64,000 nucleotides of DNA, from contig JAJEKV010000023.1 in the NCBI GenBank assembly GCA_021234155.1, forward strand, positions 5,041,945 to 5,105,944, in the 5' to 3' direction. Shown here one piece after another: positions 33,791 to 45,304 of this stretch (positions are counted from its first letter, which is position 1; each line of letters starts with the position of its first letter). The stretch is from Isoetes taiwanensis (lineage: Eukaryota > Streptophyta > Lycopodiopsida > Isoetales > Isoetaceae). Made by a program: the position numbers and the translations under genes. Below the pieces are notes generated by a model that saw only the letters and a program-made list of their open reading frames with translations, made no database searches and was not told where the DNA came from.

Positions 33791-34099
33791 TAAAATCTGT
33801 ACAAAGTAAACCCGCAACATGTTCATATATTATATATTGCAGATGATTCTATTTTCCAATTTACTTCCTATTTATGCACGATTTTCACCTAACTTTTTCT
33901 AAATTTCTAAGGCATCTTAAGGTCAACAAGTTGAACATATCACTTTCACATCTTCAAGATCTTGAGGGATAAAAAGAATCAGGAAGTAGAAATGAGATGG
34001 AAGATCTCTGCTTGCTTTCTACTTATAATTCTACACGTATTCTACACATTTGCTGACCATGCTATACCAACATTCGTATCATTGTTTTAAATGAAGTAG

Positions 34100-34720
34100 C
34101 AAACTATGCTTACTTTGGAATGAAGCGCATAACTCTGCTTTGTCTACTGCAAATCTTGTTGAAATTGCATCTACCTGGTCATTTTTGCAGAGAAAAATAG
34201 GATTAGACATAGACCACGAACTACTGTGTTACAATTCATATAAGATGCATACGTTAATATCAACATCTGAGTAGCATTTCCAGCATAATCCTGTCCAGTT
34301 CCTTCTTGATATTTTCACCCAAAACCTGCAGGCACAAAAGTTGTTACTTGACCATCCTGAACCAGGGGCATTTAAAAGCACAGACTCTTGCCGTTGTTGG
34401 CAGTTTCACATCAGGCTTTAGAAAAAATGCCTCTTTCAAATCTAGCTCTAGTATTTTTTTTCAACAAAGACATGGTTTGACGGTTTGAGTAAAGCTCCGA
34501 TTGCAGAGCGAGAAAATAAGAAATGATTCAAAGCCAGTGGTTTCTTGTAGAGCAAGAACCACAACATCAACATAGTGCTAGACAGATAATTTTACCTGTT
34601 GAGAAAACCGAATCTTGCCATACCCCACCTTAAGACAATAGCCAAGGTTCCAATGCTCCATAGTTACGACCTCCTCTCAAAAATCCAGCCAGATGCACTG
34701 ACGGATTTGCAAACTGAAGA
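34100..34720 (-). pseudogene. Possible upstream exons of the kelch gene
   Basis: On the minus strand, short open segments are bounded by splice-like sites. One encodes VDAISTRFAVDKAELCASFQ (about 34171-34112) between CCAG and GTAAGC. One encodes LGENIKKELDRIMLEMLLR (about 34325-34265) after TGCAG. A third ends CAACAG/GTAAAA near 34594. The order fits a multi-exon gene running into the kelch blades. The protein parts are not recognised; exon limits are guesses. Confidence 0.35.
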
Positions 34721-35656
34721 TATCAGCAACAGGGCTTAGCTCCGGATCTACCTCGAACCCTGATTCCAGAGTTATATTTATGAAGCAAGGGGGGTTCGAG
34801 CAAGGGAATGTTTTAGGGATCTGTGTAGCTGCAAGTTTTCAATGCGAGAAGGAAATTTATGGCAAGGGAGCGTATCTGTCATTAAGTCTGCAGCACCAGA
34901 ACCTGGAATCTGTAAGCAAAGATCCAATAGCTTAAGCACTCTGTATAAATCGGAAAGAATTAGGAAGGAAGAACATGCTTTCCATGGCTTTACCGTAAAA
35001 AGGAGCTGACATAATTTGGTGTTGGGCAGGATGGAGATCCCTGTGTTCGGGCACCTGTGCTGGTGCGGTTCTTCTGGAGACAGTCCGGATGCTCGAATGT
35101 TGATGCTGAGGCCTGACTAGCTAGCGGATGCTGAAGGAAGCCAACACATAACCCTAAAATGGGTTATCTCGAGGCTTGCATGACGAGCAGAATATGATAC
35201 TACAAGAAAATACAATAATATAATAAAGAAATATATGACATATGGGTCTAAGCCATTGGAATTAGGCATCAAAATTAGTTCAAGGGTATGCGCACTCTAG
35301 ATATACTAATTAGTATACCTCATCAAATACATCCATGAAATCATATAAAAACCTTAGGAAAAAACGTACAAAAATACAAAAGAAACCCCCTGTTATTTTG
35401 CTACATATTCAAATGAAACACACACTCCATGCTCCATCCACCTACTCACCAAAGTCAAGCACTAGGGAGCCCCATGAATTCATTTCAAAAATACCTAGGT
35501 TCTAAATATCTACTAGGTCTTACAAAAGAAGGACAAAAAAAGCAAGATTTGTCCAACTATGCAAGAAGTGAACTCCCTAGTAGCATCCCATGGCAAAAAT
35601 TGCAAAAGATACAACATCCACTTCATCATTCATAATTCCACTTCACCACTCACATC
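34721..35656. other. Unassigned DNA between kelch fragment and D 3' LTR
   Basis: No gene is supported. The right part (from about 35200) is AT-rich and probably belongs to the 3' LTR of D, since it continues without a break into the LTR sequence shared with the other D-type copies at 35657. A TACTACAAGAAAAT string at about 35200 resembles a CACTA end, but no partner was found. Confidence 0.4.
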
Positions 35657-37406
35657 ACACGTGTCATCCATATCATCCATACTTCATGCCACCTCATCAA
35701 AAAATCATTTTTTGACTAGGGGAAAAGATGGTTACCAACCCTTAGGTGCCACATCTTCACCATTTTTGCCACCTCACCAAATCCCATGCCTAGTCACTTC
35801 ATTTTTTTCATCAAAAAAATCAAAGTATTCCATTCGAAAATTTGATGATACTACCTGGTAGCCCTCATGAAATCATGCCACCTGGCACAAACATTCTTGA
35901 AAAAAGAGTTTATATTGACCTTCTAAATGGCTTTCTTGGGAAACGTGCCTCATTGAAAAAATGGTAAAACCTACCTACATCTACCCCCCCCCCATCTATC
36001 TACCCTCTCATCCTCTGCCAAGTGGCGTCCCCCCTGGCATGCCAAGTCGAAACACGAGCCGAGCCGAGCTTGGCGTGGGAGGAGACCACGAATCGCAAAA
36101 CGAGGCAATGGATCTATATTTATACCTTGGCCTATTTTTTCATTCCTGCCTGTGGGATATTTCTTCGCAAGAAAAATCAAGAACCCTAAAATTTGCAGGC
36201 CAAGAAACGGATTTTTAGCAGCTGGAAACTACCTAATCATGACTATATCCTCCCGATTTAACCTGAATGATCTCAAGAACCCTAAGCCTGTGCTAAACGA
36301 CGAGTAATCTGTTGGATTTTGCAAGAATTGAAACAGAACAGAACATTTTCAAAAGGGGGGCAAATCGATTCAGGAAATTTCAAGGCCCTTTGCGCATTTG
36401 GGAGATTGTCATTACGAAATACATGACAGTGCGATCTTCTGCTTGTGGATTTGACCTTCCTTGCTGCATCAATTTACTCGATTGAGCAGTAAAGCTGATC
36501 AAATATTCTGTCCGATTCCGGAAGTATTCTTGGCTCATGAATTGTGAGCTATTGGAAGTTTATGTGAGACTCCTGTTATGATTGTCAAGTGAATGAAAAT
36601 CCGACTTTGGTATAATTCTCTTTTCTCAACTTTCTTTTCAAGGAAATTTATGCATATCTGCTAAATATTGTGCTAATTTTTAAACACATTGGATATTAGT
36701 GAAATCCTGCTTAGGCTTCATAGGAATAGTCGTTCTGCATCCAAAGAAAACATAAAAAATATAAACATTAGTTGAAACTAAGTCCTAGTTATTTTCTCAT
36801 CTGATAAGAGCCAAAGCCTATCTTTTCGCTACAAACTCCTCTATTCTTATCAATATCCAAGTAATTCTCTTCTACTTTGTCTCAGGAAAAGCAAAACATC
36901 TAGATAAATATCTCTGTCATAAAAAAACACAGTCTGTCAGTGGCAAATTACTCCCTGTTCACCCAGCATTTCAAATAAACCCAAAAGAGGTGTTGTACGT
37001 CATCTACAAGAGCAATTTGATTGGTCACAGTTGTCCCAGATCAAAAAAAATATTTCACAAAACATCTGAGAATTTCTGCTCTCTGCCGAGGGCATTGACC
37101 AGTTTTTGACTAGGTCAGGCATATAATTTTCAAGTATCTAGAATAGTCTGACTTCAAAAAAGGTCTTGCACATTCTTAATACTATTTGTTGGGATCACAT
37201 TCATACATTCTTCAAGATAAATCTTCCAGTTATCTGCACTTGGCATTGAAAAGAGAATACAAGTTTTTTTCTTGAAATGGGAAAGCTGTACTAACAGGCT
37301 TGTGGTGAGAAGTTTTTGCAAAATTTAGGTTCAGAGTGGTTGCCTGAAGCAACCTGGAGGTCCTAAACCATTCTAGTTGAGGGTTTTGCCAGGATTACCC
37401 TCAACA
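35657..37406 (+). repeat. 3' LTR of element D, right-hand portion (Y3)
   Basis: Matches 23991-25734 along its length and ends ACCCTCAACA (37406). Unlike the other two copies, ACACGTGTCATCC (35657) is preceded by normal sequence, so this is the uninterrupted site. TATA box TTTATA at 36119-36124. Confidence 0.9.
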
Positions 37407-37819
37407 GGGGGCATGACTAAGTTATTCATATAACTTAGCCAACCTGAGGTTAAGACCATTTTCCACGTGGCCTTAACCTATTGGGCACCCGCCACACGGA
37501 CTTACCCTATTGGAGCCACGTGGCATAACATGTGAACCCTAACCTATAAAGGCCTAACCCTAGGCCTCTTTTCTGGCTCCAACAGTCTGGGAACCTTCTT
37601 GGCCTTGAAAACTCCGTTTTGAGAACCGTCTGCTGTGGCACAGCATAGCATGGCAGCCCCCAGAGCGTGAGCGCATCAGCAGTAGTGGGAGCTACCTCAA
37701 ACACCTCGAAGACCATGGAGACGCCGGGAGCAGGAAGGAGTTCTTCGAGAGCAGGTAGATTTCTTTGTAGATCATCTGGAAGTTAGGACTCCAGATGAGT
37801 TAACATTTCGTGACCTTAT
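37407..37819 (+). promoter_or_regulatory. Flank X, promoter-like block, copy 2
   Basis: Same as 11677-12084. It has the 9-bp inverted repeat at 37417-37438, G-box cores CCACGTGG at 37463-37470 and again near 37516, and TATA at about 37544-37550. CTTAT (37815-37819) is the target duplication of element C. The first G-box reads CCGCGTGG in copy 1. Confidence 0.6.
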
Positions 37820-38397
37820 TGTTAGTCCTGTGCCTCCTGGTACAGGACTATTCATGCATACGACAGACCAGGTCAAGCTCAAGGATCCTCAGTCAGCCAC
37901 GGGTCAGCCATCAAAGGCTCAGCAGAAGACCAAGCAGCGGAGACCACTTGGTCAAGCCTGTGGGTCCGTCAACAAGAGGCGCCGCTCGGACAAGTTTGAC
38001 CCGGCCACCGCCCGCGTCGGCGTCGGCGTGATTCTAGGCACTTCAAGAGGCACCGCCAACATTCACCGCAAATCAGGCCTCCTTCCGTGAGTCGGCACCG
38101 AGAGATCGGTCGAGTGTCTATATTGGGCCAAAGGCCATTGTACTATATATGAGTAGAGCTAGCACATGAGTTTTTAGATGAGTTTTGAGTCTTGTCTCCT
38201 TTCGTTTTTCTCTCTATTGCGAGAGCTCATGTATGTTCATCATTGATATCAAGGAAGCTTATCATTTTTCTCTCATTTGTTCTGTTTTCTTCTCTTCTTG
38301 CAAATCCCGCGTGACATAGTCCCCCGGACTCTCCTGTTAGATCCACGGGTCCTCACGGAGGGCTGTCTTCGGGAGTTCCGAACCCGGACCCCAAACA
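37820..38397 (+). repeat. 5' LTR of element C
   Basis: 578 bp, TGTTAGTC...CCAAACA, TATA region CTATATAT at 38143-38150. Confidence 0.95.
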
Positions 38398-41060
38398 CAT
38401 CGCCGCTATTTGCCGGGTGCGATTCCATCCTACTTTCTTACGTCGCCATGTCCGTCCGTAATTTCCGCCCGGAAGAACTCCTTTCTCGAACGGCCTCTCG
38501 CTTGGGCGCCATCAGCGTCGGGGAAGCTGTCGCGACATGTATGGATACGCTTATGACATAGAGGGAGGCCATCTTGGTCTAGGGCTCGGTCGGCGCCACC
38601 CACCCCTCGTGTCTGTCTCGTCCCAGTTCCCCGCCCCAAGCGTGCAAACATTGCTCACAACCTCAGTCCCCTCATCACTATCAGGAGCCTTATCAGGCTC
38701 AACCTTCTCAACCGTACTTTCATACCCCTGAACATGCCTACATCCATCATTCTTCAGGCCATACGCCTCTTCCTTCACAACCATCATCTCCCCCGGGTGG
38801 GCACGGCTATCCACACGTCTCCTTTGCGCCTACCGGGGAATATCCTTTCCCTCGTTTCCCCTTTGCCCTTCTGTTTACAACCTTACGGATCTCAAAACCA
38901 ATGCTCCGGCTACTTGGTTTCTCAACCGCTTGATCACCCCTTCGCCGGGGTCCCCGGGGCACCATGCCACATCCAACTCAACCTCAATATCCTCACTATA
39001 CTGTTCCTGTCCAGCCCAGCACTTTCACATCTACCTTTCAGACTCTGAAACTGACTTATCCCACCTTTGGCAACACGAAAGGCAAACCGTTAGACCAAAG
39101 TGCTCAGGCCCACATGGAAGAATTTGAGGCTCTAGCTGTCCTAAATGGTCATGCGCAACCTCAACTGAAATTCCACATCTTTTCCACCACCCTGCGTGGC
39201 TCTCCTCATCAATGGCTCATGTCCAACAAAAGCCATTGGAAACAAGACTGGTCCGAAATGAGAACTGCTTTTCTGTCTCATTATGGAACCACGGATGATG
39301 ATCAACTTCATCTCAAGCAACTCAATGAACTTCAACAAGAGCCCACGAGCCTGCGGGATTTTGCGGATCGACTTCACATACGCTAAGTAAGCTCAAGGAG
39401 TACCCCAACACGAGCCGGATTTTTGGTCGGTTTCTCCAAGGACTTCCTCCAGCTATTCGACTCATGATCAATACCAAGGCCCCAAGACTTTGGAGCGGGC
39501 TATCGACCTTGTCAATCACTCAGTCAATGTTTCCTCCCGAGGCGTGGCTCTTCAAGAGCTCCGTTCATTCCCGTCATGGTTCCACAAACGGTTTGTTTCA
39601 GCCTCAACACGCTAATCCACAGCGCAGTCAAATCTGGTGCCATATTTGCAAATACCAAGGCCATTTGGCAAATGAGTGCAACTCCACCAATGGCCCGCCT
39701 CATTGCAAGCGATGCAACATGTGCAATCATGCCACGGAAGAGTGCACTCGCACTCATCCCACACCGTTCCGCAACAAAATGGTTTATCAAGTGCAAACCA
39801 CACCTCAGCAACAATCGCACTATCAGCAGCCACCACTTCAGGTGCAACCCACATAACTCCCTATCAGCAACAGGAGCAACCACGGGGATCCAACCCACGT
39901 CCTCCTTTTGATCCTTCTAAAGCTCAGTGTTATCACTGTCAAGAATGGGGTCATACCACCACGGCGTGTCCTCAACTTCCACAAGTTCAAGTACAGCTTC
40001 CTGGCACAAATCAGACCACATCGGTCCGCCTCACGGCTTACCAACTTTGGATTGCTAATGGCAAACAAGGCCCGAGACCAGTTCTTAAGAAGCCACCAAG
40101 AGCGCCTCAGCAATCACGCTATCAACCAGCTCCAGCAAATCAACCTCAGCTGGATCAACAAGCACAAGAGGAAATTTTTCAAGCACTTAATCCTCCGTCC
40201 GGTAGTCAAATTGGGTTGGTTTGGTTTCACGCCAGACCAAGGCATCCGTCCCTTGACCATTATTCGAATGGCACGCAACCGGCCTTTGCGGTTGACACCA
40301 TTCCTCATGAGGGCCGAAAAAAAGGTTCACTTTGCACCCGACTTGGAAGCTCATGCCACATGTCATGCCAAAAGTTTGCCAAAGCATTTTGAACCTCATG
40401 CAAGCTGCTTTGAAGGCCGCACATTGGCAAACGTTCATGCCACCACCGAGCTCAACAAAGACAAGATACCCCTTCCACATCTCAACCTCCACGCTCTCGG
40501 GCGTATCCCAATATTGCTTTGCCGAGGTTGACTTACTCAAAAAAGTTCTTCGCTTCACTACCACGCACTCCCCGCACCCGGTGGAACCAGCGAGATCCTT
40601 TTTTCTCATGTGCCTCTAGAACTCCAAGAGGAGCTAGCCAAGATCAAAATTCCTTTAAGCTTGGCAACCATTTTGAAACTCTATCCTGCTCTCAAGGACC
40701 GATTACCACTCCCAACTGTTTTTGGTGGGGGGTGTGGCTACCTCTACACCCACGGTCCATGCCCGGTGGGTAATCGACAAGTCAACCATGTTCAAATAGA
40801 TGGAGGTAAGCGCGGTCAATCTCATCACGGATAAACTCGCCAAACAAATGGGCATCACACAACTCTTTCGTGCCCCATATGACATCAAGTTGGCTAATGG
40901 CCATATCACGCGACCTCAAAGGCGTCACACCTCTTCTTCACATCAACATCGGTGATCTCCGCTTCCCCATGGAATTTGGAGTTTGGAAAGGCTGGCGAAG
41001 ATCCGGTGACTATGAAATGTTGGTCGGTGGACCTTTTTCTCCGCCGAGCAAAGAGTATCC
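38398..41060 (+). pseudogene. gag: Gag-protease of element C, frameshifted
   Basis: A leader and a Pro/Tyr/His-rich N-terminus (about 38640-39110) are followed by a good capsid stretch 38964-39386 (RGSPHQWLMSNKSHW). The first zinc knuckles are at about 39640-39745 and the second, CYHCQEWGHTTTAC, at about 39926-39968. Protease VNHVQIDGG is near 40782-40808, followed at once by a one-base insertion (GGAGGTAAGCGCGG). Many indels break the frame. Confidence 0.75.
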
Positions 41061-41769
41061 ATTCTTGGGGCCACGGACCGGTTAGTCATCGCGATGGTCA
41101 TCTCAATGCCACCATGGACTTGCAAGCAAGGCGGGATCATTTACGTTGACAATGCGGAACCCTCTTTCTCGGAACCGCAGTTCGAAGAAGCTCGAATATT
41201 TATCAAGTTCGGGCTCCACCTGCGAGTCCGCCTCGTCATCCTACCCGAATATGCGATCCTTGGGGAGAAATGACTCTTGATCGGGACCGGTCGTGGCTGC
41301 TTTGCTTGACCCTTACGGCTCCTTGCAATCGAATCCAACGTGTTGATCACTTTTCGGAGGCTGAACCTCCCGCAACTCCTGTTGATGTACACTTATTTGT
41401 CATGAAGCAACCTCTCTTTGGATGAAACCGAAGCAACCCCTCTTTTTCACCACGCAAAGTGCCACGCATCCGGTTATGCTCCAACCTCGCACACATTGTC
41501 GGGATCTTCAAGTAATACCCCATATTCGGACTCAGTAGAGATTGTGGACGTCGGCAACAATCAACCCGTCCGCATTCTCACGCAAATCTTAGGCTCCTTA
41601 TCGTAAGGGGCCGTCAAAAGCATTCACAAAATTCAAACACATTTTTCGCCTGGAGTTACAGAGATCTTTGGGGAATCAACAAAAGCTTGGGGAACTCACC
41701 ATTCCTACCAAATCGATGCACGCCCGGTGTAGCAAGCAACGATGCACCGGCTCAACCCTAATTACCGTG

Positions 41770-42960
41770 ATCGCGTCAAGGAGGAAATTGACAAACTCCT
41801 TGCTGCGGGTTTGATCTATGAAGTCAAACATTACGAATGGGTGAGCCCCATCGTCATTGCCCTTAAACACAATGGTAAGATCCGATGCGTGTGGACTATC
41901 GGAAACTCAATCGAGGCCACGGGCGTGATCATTTTCCACTTCCCTTCACGGACCGTGGTTCCGGAGGAGGTAGGCCGGACATGAGATGTACTCCTTCATG
42001 GATGGTTTTTACGGCTACAATCAGATCTCAATCAAAGAATCTGATCAACTCAAGACTACTTTCACCACCCGGTAAGGCACTTTTTGCCTACAAGGTGGTT
42101 CCTTTTGGCTTATCAAACTCTCCATCCACGTTTCAGCGCATCATGCTCTCGTTTTTCATGATTTCATGAAGGAAAATCCCTTCTTGCAAATTTTTCAAGA
42201 TGACTTCTCGCCCTCTGATTCCATGGCTGACCATTTGGATAAATTGGAACTTCGTCTTCGAGAAATGTGATGAGTCCGGCATTAGTCTCAATCACGAGAA
42301 ATGCACCTTTTGCGTCACCTCTGGTGTCCTGTTAGGCCATGTTGTCAGCAAAGCAGGTATCACCACAGATCCTGCCAAAATTAGTTGTGTACCAGCCAAT
42401 ATCAAGGAGACACGCTCTTTCACGGGTAAGGTCAATTATTACTCCACCTTCATACCGGACTAGCAGCCATTGCAGATCCCATTCATAAACTCACGGGTGT
42501 GAATCTACGGGCTTGGAATTCCCGAGGCGGATCTTTCGCTTTCCAACGGTGAAGCTTTTGCTTACTCGGAGCACCGGTTCTTGTTCCTCCTCAATGGGAC
42601 AAGCCCTTTCACGTTCATGTCGATGTCTCGGCGTTTGCTATTGGAGCTGTTCTTTCTCAAGAATATGATGCGCTAATCGACAAACCAAATCGCTTCACGC
42701 CCGGTAGAAAACTCAATTCTGGCGGCGCAACTATTACGCCCGCGGGCGTGAAGCTTTCATTTTTGTGTCCAACGCTTCCGTCATTACCTTTTGGGCGTCA
42801 AATCAAGTTCTTTGTGGACCACCAAGCACTCCTCTATTTGATCAACAAGTCCCGCCCACGGGCGCATTGCTCGTCGGGTCCTTCTTCCGCGAGGAATTTG
42901 CTCCTTTTGAAATCGTTCATAAGGCGGCAAATCTCATGTAGTCCCGGATTATCTTTCACG
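41770..42960 (+). pseudogene. pol: RT and RNase H of element C, frameshifted
   Basis: RT fingers start near 41770, with PFGLSNSPSTFQR near 42100 and FQDD near 42195. RNase H starts at KPFHVHVDVSAF near 42600 and FVDHQALLYL near 42813. Near 42390 a 15-base stretch present in A and B (AAGGCTCAAGC) is absent. All active-site blocks are present, but in different frames. Confidence 0.75.
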
Positions 42961-43119
42961 CATCCACACACGGATGATCCCTCAAGCTGGAGTCTCGGGC
43001 GCCTTTCACGATGCTCGGCTCTTTTTAGTAACGGCAACACCACATTGGTTCCATGATTTTCAGCGGTACCTCCTCACGGGTGCTCTTCCACGAAGGCGAG
43101 GCGCTCTCTCGCCAAGCGG

Positions 43120-44366
43120 CAATCCCGTCGCCATCAATTTCTCCAGAGAGGTCCGTGACTACACCATGGTTGCGGGACATCTCTACAAAAATAAGGACAC
43201 CATCCCGACGCTCGCGTGTTCTACCTCATGAAGTTCGGATATTGTTAGAAGCTCATCAAGGGCTAGGTGGTGGTCATTTTCATGGTGACACCACGCACGC
43301 AAAAATCCTTCTCATTTGGGTATTATTTGGCCCACGCTCTTCAAGATGCTCGCGCCCACGCCCGCAGACGTGTGGCGCTTGCCGGCCGGGTGGGGCGCCC
43401 CACGCCCGTGGCGCTCTTCCCTTGGCCGGCCGCCCGCCACGCCACTTCCCTTGACAAATGGGGAATGGACTTTGTGGGACCTATAGATCCTCTGGCGGCA
43501 CACCCGCGTGCCCGATACATTCGGTTCTCACCGACTCACGCCACCAAATGGGCGGAAGCTTGTGCACTTCCGGACAACAACTGCAGCAAGCACGGCTAGG
43601 GTCCTCTATCAACAAATTATCACGCGATTGGCTGCCCCCGAGCTGGTCGGTGGACCGTGGTGTCCATTTCATCAATCATACTATCAAGGAGGCGACGGAT
43701 TATCTCGATACATCATCACAAGAGCACACCTTACTATCCTCAAGGTAATGGTTTGGCGAAAGCATCAACAAAACTCGGTCACCATTCTCAAGAAAATTTG
43801 TGGCGCTTCCCGCATGCAGATTGGCGGGACAAAACTTCCCTCTTGTTCTTTGGGCCTACAATACTTGTTTCAAGATTGCTACCGGTCACACTCCTTTTAA
43901 ATTGGTTTATGGTCGGGAAGCTCTCATGCCGTTTGAATACATCCTTCCAACACTCCGTTTTCAAGCGGCTCTTTGCTCATAATCCCTGCTGCACTCAAAG
44001 AAAGGGTCTATCAATTAGAACAGTTGGATGAACCCGACGGGATGCTTATATTCGTGTTCTCCATGGACTTGATTTGCAAAAATCTTTACATGACAAGCGT
44101 CACGAAGACAAAAACATTCAAAGAAGGCGATTTGGTTCTTCTTTATGATTCGGTACAAAAATTTTTCGGGTAAACTCAAGTTTCGTTGGCTTGGCCCTTA
44201 TCAAATTGTTCAAGTGGTTAGACCCGGCGTTTTCCAAGCGGGCGAGTTAGATGGCACTCCATTACCTACATTGGTTAATGGTTTTCGTCTCAAAACATTT
44301 CATCACCATAGACGAAAATCAACAAGCAGTCTGGTTCAAGCGCAAAAACACCACGAAAGTGACTAG
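43120..44366 (+). pseudogene. pol: Integrase of element C, frameshifted
   Basis: The same blocks as copies A and B: the zinc-finger His pair near 43250-43290, DFVGPIDP near 43470, the Glu-bearing segment near 43750 and C-terminal FRWLGPYQIVQVVRPGVFQ near 44180. The TGA is at 44364-44366. The final ~70 codons are in one frame, giving the best view of the pol C-terminus; no chromodomain is seen. Confidence 0.7.
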
Positions 44367-45304
44367 AAAAGCGGCATATTCTATTATAGTGGAGATTTTT
44401 TTTACAAAATGTGGGCGGCCCGGCTATTTCGCTATGGGCACTTTGCCCTATATACAAAAAGCGGGCTCGAGCCCTATCTACTAGGTCCTAAGAGGAAAAA
44501 CCCTCTACTCGGGTTTGGGGCGAGAGGTGATGCGGAGGAGATGGTAGAGGTTACGCTTTCGGGATCGGCGAAGGTGCGAGAACCACCTCCATCCGTTGGT
44601 CTTCAGGTCGGGATGTTCACCATCCCGGCACACCGGCCGTCCATTCGAATGCCGCGGTTGTGGCGGCGCCCGAAGGTCGAGACAATTCATCTTTGCGGGT
44701 AATCCACTCGGCGGTTTCGTGGGCATAGTGCGGTCCTCGTTCAAACCGGCGGCGGCCATCTTGGCGCCATCGGATGCCGCCGTTACTCCGGTTCGTCTTA
44801 TATAGGCCGAGGAACTCCTTGTCGGCGTGGACCAATCACACAAATCGCATAGCGTGTTTTGCAATGCAAAATTTGTTTCTAAAATGAGAATCTTTTCTCC
44901 CGCCGCATATCTAGCCATGGTACCTTACGCCACATTCCTTTTAATGATATCCCACTTGAGTTACCCGGCATTGAATGCAATTTCTTCTTTTTCACGCCCG
45001 TCGAACATTAATGTGTGTCCTTTGCCCACTGTCACATCGATCCTTCTTTCCGTCTCATCCTCACCGTTCATTGCTTCTCCCTTCGTTTTTGGGACTTAGC
45101 CAAATTTTGCCTCTCAATACACTTCTTGGCATCTTTTGACACTGGCACCATCAGCGGTTCGGTTTAAGCCCTCTTCATACCTCTTCGCCTCCGGTTATGC
45201 GCCTAAAAAAAAACCCCGTTCTTACCAGCGCCCTTGTCCTCCGTGCTCGACTTTCGACTTCGTCCTCGCCTTTGAATCACTCTTCGTTTACGCAAATCGT
45301 TACC

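Larger units (their letters stand above)
23991..37406 (+). mobile_element. Family-D Ty3/gypsy element with upstream archaeal-type RNase H
   Basis: A 5' LTR (left part missing), primer binding site, gag, protease, archaeal-type RNase H, RT, degenerate RNase H, integrase, 3' untranslated repeats and a 3' LTR interrupted by other DNA. The archaeal-type RNase H suggests kinship with the plant Tat lineage, where such a domain is known after RT/RNase H; here it lies before RT. About six frame changes interrupt gag-pol, so as written it is inactive. Confidence 0.85.

Noticed and set aside
35195-35215. CACTA transposon terminus (TACTACAAGAAAAT)
   Set aside because: No matching inverted end or 3-bp duplication was found, and the first base differs from CACTA.
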